From Basidiobolus ranarum (taxonomy: Eukaryota > Basidiobolomycota > Basidiobolomycetes > Basidiobolales): a stretch of DNA of 33,008 nucleotides. Both the position numbers and the translations under genes were made by a program. This document shows positions 20,208 through 29,641 of the stretch, piece after piece. Each line of letters starts with the position of its first letter. The stretch's first letter is position 1. The DNA is taken from the NCBI GenBank assembly GCA_040143965.1, contig JASJQH010006954.1, positions 1 through 33,008 of the forward strand. Direction: 5' to 3'. The notes beneath the pieces are model-generated. The model had not been told where the DNA came from, did no database searches, and worked only from the letters and a program-made list of their open reading frames with translations.

Positions 20208-23200
20208 TTAATTCTTTCGCGTTCTTGACCGAGTTTGACGTACTGAAATCTTAGTAGTCGTAGAGTCTTTGGAGCGGGTTTCAGGCTTGGAGGTTTCGGA
20301 TGCCTTTGCTCGCTTACGTGTGACAGGCTTGGCGGTATCCTCTTCTTCCGCCTCAGCCTTGCGCTTACTTACTTTAGTATTCCTTGTGCGCTTGGAGGTA
20401 ATTTCATCAGATTGTACATCTTCATGTTTAGCCTTAGTTGAGACCTTTGACCGGGTTTTGGTAGGCTTGGCATCTTTAGATTTCTCTTCTACAGGTTCAT
20501 CCTCATCCGAGGCATCGGAACGCTCGCTTTTCTTGGGGCTAGAGTTACTATCCTCCTGCTTAGAGTCCTTTTTAGTACTCTTACTAGCCTTAGTACGTTT
20601 TGACACGCGTTTAGGTTGAGAGGGCTCTTCAACAGTTTCTTTACTTTTACGTGTGCTGCGCTTAACAGGCTTTTCCTCCTTTTCGTTTTCATCCTCAGCT
20701 GTACTGGAAGATTTGTTTTCCTCAGCCTTTGTTTTTTCCAAGAGTGTTTCATCCTCAGATGCAGGCTTCGTAGAGCGCGTGGAGCGAGTCTTTTTTACAA
20801 CAGTTTTAGCGGCGCGAACAGGTCGATTGGCACGACGTGTGGTAATCTTTGGCTTTTCATCAGATTCTTCATCGGTTTGATCATTCTCGGGCTCATCAGT
20901 GGAAGCTACCTCACGTTTGCTACGCGCTTTAGATTTTTTCTCCGTTTCAATTTCTACCACTTCCTTAGTACTTGATTCTTTTTGATCAAGCTGAGATGCA
21001 CTCTTTGATGAAGCTGAGCGTTTCCCACGACGTGCTGTGGGTTTGACCTCGGATTTGCTATCAAGAGCCAACTGCTCAACTTCCCTCGTACGAGTACGCT
21101 TACGGCTTGTCTTGACTTTGGGTGGCTTATCCTCATCGACGCTCTCTTCATCTGATTTTGAACTGTTGTGGTCATTCGTAGTAACGTTTTTAATTGTTTG
21201 GGGAGATTCAGGTTTGATATCAGCCTTTCTACTCTTTTTCGGCTTGTGATTAATGATTGGTGATTCTGAAATGGGCTCAGTATCAGATTCATTCCTTTTC
21301 TCTTTCTCATCCTCTTGAGTCTTTTTGGCTCTCTTTGATCGCGACTTGAGATTTGGGACATCTTCTTGGTCATCTTCCTCCAATGTTCGTTTAGTACGAC
21401 GAGTAGGTGCTTTGGTTTTGACGCGGGTTTCTTTAGCTGTGTCTACCTCTAAACTTTCTTCAGCATCACTTGCCTGACTTTGCTTTGCATTAGCCTTCTT
21501 CGTTCGACGAGAGGCCTTATGCACTCCAGCGGTTTCTGATTTCTCCACAGAACTTGTATCCACATTCTCTTGCTCAGGTTCAGGAGCCTGATTGTTCATC
21601 TCAGAAGGATCTACTTCCTCCTGCTCAGACTGCTCAACTACAAGCACAGATTCTTTTTGCGCTCTTTGACTGGTAGAACGAGGACGAACGGGAGTGTCAA
21701 TTTCTTGGGCTGACGATTCTTTATTAGTAGCTCTAGCTGTTGATCTAGTTGAGCGAGTACGAGCGGATGTTCGGACTTTGCCTGTTTCTTGATTCTCCGA
21801 TCGAGTGGTTCGCTTGCTAGATCTGGTAGCTCGGCTCTCTACTACAGCTTCAACCTCAGATTCCGAATCCTGGTTAGATTGACTGGCTTTACCTGCGGAT
21901 CTTGTAGATCTGGCTTTGGTTGGTTTTGCATTAGAAGTTGGCTTCACAGGTGAGGGATTGCGAATTTCAGGAGTGTTATCAACTTCCTTGGAATTACGTT
22001 TTGGTGTTTCGATTTCAACACTGGATAATATACCAACTGAACTAGAGCGGTTTCTATTAACAACACTTTCTACTTGTCCATCGTTGCTGGATTCCTTCGC
22101 ATCCTCTTCATGTAGATCCTTACTGTTGACAGCCTCAGTAGCTGATTTAGTCAAGTCGACCTCATCTTCATTTTGAGTATCGTCATCACTGTTAGAATTC
22201 TCATTATCGATGAGGTTCTTTGTCGGTTCCACAATGGACTCGCTTTGGTGAGGTACAGTTTCATTTTCGTCCATAGTTTCATCACTATCACTGATTGACG
22301 CTTCAATAGAGTCGTGCTTTTGGGTGTCTTCCTTAGAGTCACTGACCAATTCCTCGGCCTCAACATCCTCGTGGTTTTCCTCAGTAAGGGTCAGATCTTT
22401 CTGCTCAATATCGTCATCTTTTTCAACGACCACATTAGTCATATTATTTTGAAGGACAGACCCCTTGGTGTCTTCGTTTTCATTCTGATCCTCTTCAACA
22501 AAATCGACCTGGCTAACCTCATTCTCAGAAGCGTCTTTATCAACCTCATCGTCAGAGTTGGCCATCTCTTCATCTTCGTCCTTCTCATCTTCAACGAGCT
22601 CGATCAGGTTAATGTCTTCTTTTGGAGTACTCTCATTAACTTCATCATCCTCCTCGGCAACAAGATTGGCCTGATTGACTTCAGCTTCGTCGTCTTGAGA
22701 AGCGTCTTCGTCAACTTCGTCATCAGAATTGGCTACCTTTGTAGCTTCTTCATCTTCGTCCTTATCATCTTCAACAAGCTCGGCCAGATTAACGTCTTCT
22801 TCTGGAGCACTCTCATTAACTTCATCATCCTCCTCGGCAACAAGATTGACCTGATTGATTTCAGTTTCGTCGTCTTGAGAAGCGTCTTCGTCAACTTCAT
22901 CATCAGAATTGGCTACCTTTACAGCTTCTTCATTTTCTTCTTTCTCATCTTCAACGAGTTCGGTCAGATTAACGTCTTCTTTTGGAGCACTCTCATCATC
23001 GCTCTCCTCCGCAACGAGATTGACCTGATTAATTTCAGCTTCATCGTCCTGAGGAGCGTCTTCATCAACCTCATCGTCAGAGTTAGCTAACTCCGCGGCT
23101 TCCTCAATTTCGTCTTTTTCGTCTTCAACAAGCTCGGTCTGACTAACGTTAAACTCATCATTCATTGGAGTGTCTTCGTCATCTTCACTGTTTTCCGCAA

Positions 23201-26200
23201 CAGCATCAACTTCGTTAATTTCAGTTTCATCGTTCTGAGGAACGTCTTTATCAACCTCATTGTCGGAGTTAACTATTTCCTGAGGTTCTTCATGTTCGTC
23301 CTTCTCACCTTCGATGAGCTCGTCATCCATTGGAGTGTCTTCATCAACTTCTTCACTTTTCTCGGTGATGAGGTCAATCTGAATATGATCTTTTTCCTCG
23401 TCTAGAGAAGCTTCTTCATTGATCTCTGTCTCATCTTCAGTGTTAACTACTTCTTCGGCTTCTTTTTCGCCCTTCGCCTCTTCAACAAGCTCAGTCTGAC
23501 TAACTCCAAGTTCGCCATCGTTTGAAGTGTCTTCAGCAGCCTCAGTGTTTTCCTCTTCAATGACATTGATCTCATTAGTTTCGATTTCTTTGTCCTGAGG
23601 AGCGTCTTGATCAACTTCGGCATCAGCGTTGACTTCTTCAATTTCCTCGTTCTGCTCTTCTTCGATTAACTCAGCGGGAACAACTTCACATTCGTCATCT
23701 TTAGAAGCGTGCTCTTCAACCTCATTATCGGAGTGAATTGCCTCTTCTTCATACTGGTGAGCGACACTCTCAGCACTCTCTTGTGTAACGGATTCCCCTT
23801 GTTGGATATCACTTTCGATGCTCTCCTCCGGCTTTTGCTCGACTTGTTCAACTTCATCATTGACGGAATCTTCTATTTCATGCTCATCCTCATCAACTGA
23901 ATCCTTATAGATATCTTGATCATTATCTCCAGCATTCAAAGAATCTTCATGTTCGGAAGTTTCGTTATCATTGATAGAATTCATAACTGGAATCACCTCT
24001 TCCGAAACAATTACCTCCGATGTGATCATATCTGCTTGAAGTAAATTCAAATCAACCGAATTACTAATAGTAGTGGTTTCATGAGATTCTGATAAAACCA
24101 TGGATTCTTCTAACTCGGAAAGATCTTCATCGGTTGGGGTATGTATGACGTTCTTGGAGGCAGAAAGAGGGAGATCTTTGGATTTTGAGGGAGTATCAAA
24201 GGTGGTCGAATGGGTGGAGTTGTGAATGGGAGTACGAATCGATTTGGATACAAGTGGGGACTCGGGGGAATTATTCTCATGTACTGGGGTAGATAGTTTG
24301 GGAGTGGCAAGAAGATCGGCTATAGCTGTACCTTCAATGAAACTCTCAGTATCCATATCCATGACTCTACTCTTGTCAGATTCAAGAACATTTTCTACTG
24401 AATGTTTATCCAGTGAATCTGGCATCGTTACTTGTTCATTAATAGAATCGGGTGTATAAAATTCTTCGTGATGAGATCTGGGTGATGGTGTTGCTAAAAG
24501 ATTGGCAATAGCTTCACCTTGACGAATACTTTCACAAGAATAAGCGGAAGAATTGATGGATTTACGACTAATGGGCGTAGTATCTTGCGGTAATGTATGG
24601 GTTGGTGAATCAACGGACATAGGTGAGGAAGGATTGGAGAAATCCTTTATCGAAGGAGTAGCGAAAAGGTCAGCAATATATTGCCCTTGCTTCACACTCT
24701 CGGATGGACCTGTCGGTGTAGACATGGTTTGTGGGGGAGTTGAAGGTATGTTATGCTCTGAGGTCGATGGTGATGTTAAATGATTATCGCTTGCATCATT
24801 ATCTTGAGCATCGTCAGCAATGTACGAATCAGATTCCTCTTTTTGAATAAATACAGGTGTAGTGACCTCACAGTTGGATAGATCTTCAGTTTGTGGATCA
24901 AGATTTTTCGTGATACAGGGACTGCGGGTAGGGGTGGCGGTGATAGGGGTAGACGAAGTAAAAACGTTAAGGTTGGATTCGACAGTCAAAGTATCATTAG
25001 CAGCAGAATCATCTTCATCCATAGGAGTATCGAATGACTCGGAAGCCCCTACTCCTTGAGAAATCGAAGGTTCTGACAGCTCAACTACTTCTTTCTCAGG
25101 TGTGAGCAAATCTGAAGTGCTCTCGTCATTAGCGGTGAGTACATTGTCGGTCTGGCCAACTGCTGAAGGTCTCAATGCTTCACTTTCTACCGAGGAATCC
25201 ATGGTTTCTGTATCAAAGTCGTGGATTTTATCGGATGAATTCATATGATTCTCAGCCTCAGCTGACTCAGCAATACCGTTTTGGTCGTCAAACTCTATGT
25301 TAGACTCTTCCTTCGAACTCTGTGAAGGACATGAACTACTCGATAAGCTAGCGACCTCTTCCGTCTCCACTGCAGCAGTGTTCAATAGACTCTTGGCTAG
25401 CTCCATTGAGTCAGTGAGCCCATCATTAGAGTCCAGGGTAATAGGGCTATCCTCCTTGGCGCGAAATTGCTTCAGAACATTCTTCAGCAATGAAGAAGAT
25501 GGAGTAGTGGGCCTAGAAGTGGTGAAATCCTTTTGAGGAGTCTTCTGAGCGGAAGCAATATTTCTGCCCTTCTTCAATGGTGAATTCGGAGGAAGTGATT
25601 TGTCAAAAATCTCTGGACTTAAATTAGGTCCAAATGTCACGTGTCTAACTGATGTGACACTACTTGGCTCTGGAGATATCTCGAGTGCATCTCTTAGTCT
25701 ACTTTGGCCTAATCCAGGTGTCTCTGATTGAGTTTTCCTTCCACGTTTCAGTGGAGAGTTTGGTGGAAGAGTTCGGTCATATATCTCTGGGCTTAGATCG
25801 GGACCAAAGGTGACCTTACGACGAGGATTCTCTTCCGTGGTGTCGCTGTGGTCGAGAACCACGGGATTGACTTCCAAAGAATCGGTGACAGGCTCAACGG
25901 CCAAGAGACTAGCATGATCTATTAAGGACGATCTTCGTCGGGAAGTACGACGACTGGGAGAGCGAGGTTGCATAAGTGATGTAGTATCCAACAACTTTCT
26001 CTTTTTGGGACTAGTGCTGTTAAAGAGGAACAATGATTTTGGTAATTTGGGAGATTTTGCAAGTTCGGCTGTCGGATTGGTACTGAAAGATTCGAGGTTT
26101 TGTTTGAAGTCTTCATGCTCACCACTATGATGAGTTAAACCTTGATCATTCTTCATTTCTTCTGTAGATTCAGTTCCGTTGTTAACAACTGACGGAATGG

Positions 26201-26954
26201 TCTCTGTACCATGATTTTTGTGAGCTTGCATAAGAATATTGCTTGATGTACTCAATTTGTCACTAATAGTGTCCAGTTGGGTTTCACACTTGGCAATTGC
26301 TTCTTCAGTCTTGGTCTGAATGCTACCTATACTGTCGTGTTGCTTTACATTGGAACCAGCGTCCGAATTCGTCTCTTCCATAATCTTGGTTCTCTTGTGA
26401 GTGTGTCCATCATCCTTGGATTCCGGCTTTGAACGGTGAATTCCAAATAGTGGTTTGGCCACTTTCTTGGATGGTTCGGTATATGGGGCCCTTGTGTGAC
26501 CTTTGACCTGATTAGTCAAAGGAGTAGCAGTGAGGTTAAATGATCTAGTGGTTGACTTGGATAATGGAGTGCTTGAAGTAGCAGTAGATTTACTAATGGG
26601 ACGGATAGGTTTAGACGGATCGGAGGCAACTTTATTCGCATTAGAGGAAGTGTATTCAAAGCGAAAAGTTCGGTCGTGAATTGTAATGATGTCTAGATTT
26701 TTCAGAGCTCTTCGGTCCTGCTCACCGAGCTTTTCTCCATTTATCAGAGTTCCATTCTTGCTAAAATTTATAAGGGTAGCCTGACCCTCTTTTTCGAAGG
26801 AAATTTTACAATGATTGTCGGCGATTTGAGGTAAATATATACGCACATCACAAGTGAGTTGCTTTCCAATGAGGAATTCCTTTTTGTTGATTGGAAACGT
26901 TTTAAAGTCACCCCCAACTCTACGAGTTACTATGAAGCTTCCATAATATCCCAT
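20208..26954 (-). CDS. Ki-67-like protein: FHA domain, two PP1-docking motifs, acidic repeats, basic tail
   Basis: Intronless, 2248 residues. Residues 1-105 form an FHA domain resembling that of Ki-67 (GK at 30-31, ADNHCKI at 45-51, NG at 67 and 72, then LDIITIHDRTFRFEY). Two copies of the PP1-binding signature shared by Ki-67 and RepoMan follow. The first runs from KVTFG (380-384) to LPPNSPLKRG (396-405), the second from HVTFG (438-442) to LPPNSPLKKG (454-463). Both thus join an RVxF-type motif to the Ki-67/RepoMan-specific extension. Next come many Ser/Thr-Pro sites and three GxxIADLLATP-like motifs (757, 813, 875). A highly acidic region at about 1000-1615 contains 60-residue tandem repeats. 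A Lys/Arg-rich tail at about 1655-2248 has recurring RSTRST and TRRTKR patterns. Inferred role: mitotic chromosome-periphery scaffold recruiting PP1. No leucine/arginine-rich C-terminal domain can be confirmed by eye. Confidence 0.85.
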   Translation of the reverse strand: MGYYGSFIVTRRVGGDFKTFPINKKEFLIGKQLTCDVRIYLPQIADNHCKISFEKEGQATLINFSKNGTLINGEKLGEQDRRALKNLDIITIHDRTFRFEYTSSNANKVASDPSKPIRPISKSTATSSTPLSKSTTRSFNLTATPLTNQVKGHTRAPYTEPSKKVAKPLFGIHRSKPESKDDGHTHKRTKIMEETNSDAGSNVKQHDSIGSIQTKTEEAIAKCETQLDTISDKLSTSSNILMQAHKNHGTETIPSVVNNGTESTEEMKNDQGLTHHSGEHEDFKQNLESFSTNPTAELAKSPKLPKSLFLFNSTSPKKRKLLDTTSLMQPRSPSRRTSRRRSSLIDHASLLAVEPVTDSLEVNPVVLDHSDTTEENPRRKVTFGPDLSPEIYDRTLPPNSPLKRGRKTQSETPGLGQSRLRDALEISPEPSSVTSVRHVTFGPNLSPEIFDKSLPPNSPLKKGRNIASAQKTPQKDFTTSRPTTPSSSLLKNVLKQFRAKEDSPITLDSNDGLTDSMELAKSLLNTAAVETEEVASLSSSSCPSQSSKEESNIEFDDQNGIAESAEAENHMNSSDKIHDFDTETMDSSVESEALRPSAVGQTDNVLTANDESTSDLLTPEKEVVELSEPSISQGVGASESFDTPMDEDDSAANDTLTVESNLNVFTSSTPITATPTRSPCITKNLDPQTEDLSNCEVTTPVFIQKEESDSYIADDAQDNDASDNHLTSPSTSEHNIPSTPPQTMSTPTGPSESVKQGQYIADLFATPSIKDFSNPSSPMSVDSPTHTLPQDTTPISRKSINSSAYSCESIRQGEAIANLLATPSPRSHHEEFYTPDSINEQVTMPDSLDKHSVENVLESDKSRVMDMDTESFIEGTAIADLLATPKLSTPVHENNSPESPLVSKSIRTPIHNSTHSTTFDTPSKSKDLPLSASKNVIHTPTDEDLSELEESMVLSESHETTTISNSVDLNLLQADMITSEVIVSEEVIPVMNSINDNETSEHEDSLNAGDNDQDIYKDSVDEDEHEIEDSVNDEVEQVEQKPEESIESDIQQGESVTQESAESVAHQYEEEAIHSDNEVEEHASKDDECEVVPAELIEEEQNEEIEEVNADAEVDQDAPQDKEIETNEINVIEEENTEAAEDTSNDGELGVSQTELVEEAKGEKEAEEVVNTEDETEINEEASLDEEKDHIQIDLITEKSEEVDEDTPMDDELIEGEKDEHEEPQEIVNSDNEVDKDVPQNDETEINEVDAVAENSEDDEDTPMNDEFNVSQTELVEDEKDEIEEAAELANSDDEVDEDAPQDDEAEINQVNLVAEESDDESAPKEDVNLTELVEDEKEENEEAVKVANSDDEVDEDASQDDETEINQVNLVAEEDDEVNESAPEEDVNLAELVEDDKDEDEEATKVANSDDEVDEDASQDDEAEVNQANLVAEEDDEVNESTPKEDINLIELVEDEKDEDEEMANSDDEVDKDASENEVSQVDFVEEDQNENEDTKGSVLQNNMTNVVVEKDDDIEQKDLTLTEENHEDVEAEELVSDSKEDTQKHDSIEASISDSDETMDENETVPHQSESIVEPTKNLIDNENSNSDDDTQNEDEVDLTKSATEAVNSKDLHEEDAKESSNDGQVESVVNRNRSSSVGILSSVEIETPKRNSKEVDNTPEIRNPSPVKPTSNAKPTKARSTRSAGKASQSNQDSESEVEAVVESRATRSSKRTTRSENQETGKVRTSARTRSTRSTARATNKESSAQEIDTPVRPRSTSQRAQKESVLVVEQSEQEEVDPSEMNNQAPEPEQENVDTSSVEKSETAGVHKASRRTKKANAKQSQASDAEESLEVDTAKETRVKTKAPTRRTKRTLEEDDQEDVPNLKSRSKRAKKTQEDEKEKRNESDTEPISESPIINHKPKKSRKADIKPESPQTIKNVTTNDHNSSKSDEESVDEDKPPKVKTSRKRTRTREVEQLALDSKSEVKPTARRGKRSASSKSASQLDQKESSTKEVVEIETEKKSKARSKREVASTDEPENDQTDEESDEKPKITTRRANRPVRAAKTVVKKTRSTRSTKPASEDETLLEKTKAEENKSSSTAEDENEKEEKPVKRSTRKSKETVEEPSQPKRVSKRTKASKSTKKDSKQEDSNSSPKKSERSDASDEDEPVEEKSKDAKPTKTRSKVSTKAKHEDVQSDEITSKRTRNTKVSKRKAEAEEEDTAKPVTRKRAKASETSKPETRSKDSTTTKISVRQTRSRTRKN
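22480..23275 (-). repeat. Coding 180-bp tandem repeat in the Ki-67-like gene
   Basis: About four to five units of up to 60 residues, each starting ANSDDEVDED and carrying EINQVNLVAEE and ELVEDEKDE. The two middle units are the most alike; outer ones are more diverged and some are 58 residues long. Further, weaker copies continue to about 23500. Net charge is extremely negative. Boundaries are approximate. Confidence 0.85.
24300..24690 (-). repeat. Three dispersed GxxIA(D/N)L(L/F)ATP motifs in the Ki-67-like protein
   Basis: Near-identical 11-residue cores begin at Gly757, Gly813 and Gly875 of the 2248-residue protein: QYIADLFATP, EAIANLLATP and TAIADLLATP after each Gly. Each ends in Thr-Pro, a minimal Cdk site. 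Spacing is 56 and 62 residues, with unrelated disordered sequence between. Confidence 0.85.
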
Positions 26955-27610
26955 ATTTCAAGTATGTATTGAAGAACCAAAGCTTGGATAAAGGGATAAC
27001 TAAAGAGTGAGAAGTGAAACGTAAGTATATTGTAGGTGAATTGATACTGTAGCCATATAGCATACCTGAAAACGAAGTGTGCTATGAAAAGAAAGGTTAG
27101 TATGGGTTAGTCGAAGGTGTTCACTCTCTATTATTCTGTGACAATTCTTCGATGTAGATAAGACTAGCGGATGGAGATGTAAAGTGTCTCACTACCAACT
27201 TCTACTAGTTATATTTATTAACTGAAGTGTAAACATCCTTTTGGAGTAAACAAATCAACCTTATTGTCATTGGATTTAGTCAGTCCTTGTTGTTGGCTAT
27301 CCAGCCAATCATATGTATCTCCAGTACAAAAGATCATTTATTCTCCTAATTTCAATGTTGCGTTGAATAAAAATATCAAAACATTGCCACACCATCATTT
27401 TTTAATAAAAATTACTTCTCGGTTATTTTACTCGACTCAATGATAAATATATGTGGAATATACTTTGCTGTATAAATTAAACCATGATTTTTGTTATTAT
27501 ACATGTTACAGGGTGAGGGCGAAGGATGAGAGATCTAATGGGGGCGGGGGGAGAACGCCAACAAAATATCCAATGCCATATATTCTGACGTAGTGCATCA
27601 TATGACCGGC
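26955..27610. other. Intergenic: promoter of the Ki-67-like gene
   Basis: Lies between the start of the Ki-67-like gene and the end of Gemin2, both minus strand. AT-rich apart from a G-rich stretch (27540-27553). No coding signal. Confidence 0.5.
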
Positions 27611-28740
27611 TCAGCTTGAGTTGATTTCTTCCCAGAGATCCATTTGTTCAAAATAATCGATCACAATACTGATCAACATATTTAATGACGCTACCTGGCT
27701 GATTGAGGGATTATTCTTTGAAAGGAAAGGATTAGCGTTCGTTTGTACGTGTAAGGTTCCATTTGCCACTTACTAGTTTGGAACGTATAGAACCCCATTG
27801 ACGACATAACTCTCGAAGGGTAGAGATACTATCAGATGTGAGCAATTTATCAACACGAAGAAGTAGAGCGAACAACCATTGTGCCTTAAAGAATTGATTA
27901 GTATCTATATGAAGGTTAGTGGTGATCAAACAGTGAGCGCATACTTGAGTTCTAGTTATTGATTCCTCGTCCAGCCAGTCAGTATGGTATTCTAACAGAG
28001 CAAGCGTAGTTCTCTTATATTAACTTTGGTTAGTTTGTATTGAAGAATACTCCATAGTTTATCGCTCAAAGTTACCTGATCCATTTTCAAAACAACCGAT
28101 GAATATGGAAGCAACGGAGAAGCGGGAGATAAGTCATTTTTGTCCTCATTGCTGGTAGAATCGCCATAAAGAAGACCAAGCCAAGCTGTCTCATCTTTAT
28201 AGTTGGGTAATCCGTCTTTGAGCTTCGAAGGGAGTTTCCGACTCGAAACCTTTCTTTCTTGTTCGATAATCTAGAGTGAGGGTGAAAATGATATAAATAT
28301 CAATTTTGTTTACCATATATGCGCTATAATAAAACAGTATACCTTACGTAGCTTGACAAAGCGCTGTTTAAAGACTTGTCGCCATTCTGCTGTAGGTACT
28401 CGATCTTTCATTTCTTGATTGAGGTTTTCAGCTTCTCTTGGTGTTTTTGGAATGGCAGAGGTTGTGCTGGCAGGTGGTTTTGATTTGGCTATAAACACAC
28501 TTGGGTGTTGGTTTGCCTCCATACTTGAAGGTAAGGTGTAAATTAAGAGAAAATGTAATCTTTGTATTTGAATTGCTTAAATCATGTGCCTTACCGAACC
28601 ATTCTTAAATATTCTTCTCCAGTAGTTGGAGGTCCATCAAGATCACCGTAGGACGTGGCTACTGGTAGGGCGGAACGTAAGTTCCAATCCTCTTCTTCAT
28701 TTTCTTTAACATATAATTTGGATTTGGAATTCGCCACCAT
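27611..28740 (-). CDS. GEMIN2: Gemin2 (SMN complex / spliceosomal snRNP assembly)
   Basis: Five exons: 28595-28740, 28343-28523, 28076-28270, 27774-28013, 27611-27715, giving 288 residues. Introns are GT...AG and in phase. The family signature PPTTGEEYLRMVR opens the conserved region, followed by a disordered linker and the AEWRQVFKQRFVKLRK helix. The C-terminal helical domain has LALLEYHTDWL, QWLFALLLRVDKLL and LRELCRQWGSIRSKL, ending with LNMLISIVIDYFEQMDLWEE, all matching Gemin2/SIP1 in order. In animals Gemin2 wraps the SmD1-D2-F-E-G pentamer and binds SMN; the same role in Sm-core assembly is inferred here. The intron at 28014-28075 is open for most of its length in the upstream frame (DKLWSILQY), but only its removal keeps the downstream frame. 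Confidence 0.9.
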
Positions 28741-29641
28741 CTAAGAATAATCTATCTAAAGTGACCGCGTGAGAAGACTTGATGTACAAGTATTGCAAAA
28801 TGCATTATCGTTATTCTTTCCTAACAGATAGAAAATGGAGATTTATTCTGGAATAATTCTATCCTAAATGATTGTCAATATTGAGGGTTGATTAGCTGGA
28901 GTGGCTCAAACACAATTTGTAGACTGCACTAGTTGGTGCATCATCCAGACAATCCAGATGCAGAGTACTTCGAATCACAAGTAATATGCTTCAAGTACCT
29001 AGGGGATCTATTTGGTTTTATGTGCTGCTAACTCAAGACATTGTTGTTAATTTGCAATTAGAATATTGCGGAAGCGATCGGGATAGTTACTAGCAGATAA
29101 CAACAAGTAGATAGGGTTATTCCAGAATATTACTAACTATGGCTCATTCTGACTAATGTTCTCTCTTATCGGAGCTTCAATGGTTAGTGTGTTACTTGAT
29201 AGGCATCGATGAAACAATCTACCTCCACTTTGTTAGCAAAAGAGATTCACGGTGCGAATAGTGTGGGCAATATGAGCAATGTAGGGGAAGAGATGGTGAC
29301 AGGATAGGTGAATGAGTGGATAGGCGGATAGGTGGATAGGAACACAATTTCATATAGAACCCAAAACCCCCCTCGATAGCTGTTGGGTGAATAAAAACCG
29401 TAATAATCCAGAATCCAGACCTGTTTCTTACCTCGGATTCTCCTTTTTTACACTCATCCCCTTCCATTCTTATAAATTCTACTCACCTCCCTCATATTTC
29501 CCGGACTGTTCCAATTTTAATTGTGTATTTCTCACTCTTGTGGCGTTCACTTCTTTTAAACCTGCGTCGATTGATATCTAGATACATCATAGTAGCTCTC
29601 TCATAGTCTAGCACGCTCTCCCACTTCTTGTCTTTTCGCCA
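28741..29641. other. Divergent promoter region between Gemin2 and CASTOR-like gene
   Basis: Leaders and promoters of both genes are expected here. It includes a short GGATAGG repeat. A minus-strand 82-codon ORF (29219-29467) has a composition typical of translated simple sequence and no homology I can recognise. Confidence 0.5.
29317..29340. repeat. 8-bp tandem repeat NGGATAGG, three copies
   Basis: Three adjacent copies (first base T, C, T), with a further related GGATAGGTG at about 29302, in the Gemin2/CASTOR-like intergenic region. Function unknown. Confidence 0.8.

Noticed and set aside
22314-23090. 258-codon plus-strand ORF rich in Ile/Phe/Leu/Asn
   Set aside because: It is the antisense reading of the acidic repeats of the Ki-67-like gene; its hydrophobic composition follows from GAA/GAT codons read backwards.
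22480-23275. Regularly spaced repeats considered as a CRISPR-like array
   Set aside because: The repeats are continuous coding units of about 180 bp without unique spacers, in a eukaryotic gene.
28014-28075. Coding continuation in Gemin2 (DKLWSILQY...)
   Set aside because: Reading through reaches a stop and breaks the frame of the conserved downstream helices; it has proper GT...AG ends and a CTAAC branch site, so it is treated as an intron.
29219-29467. 82-codon minus-strand ORF
   Set aside because: Partly translated simple repeat (GGATAGG) and in the divergent promoter region of Gemin2 and the CASTOR-like gene.
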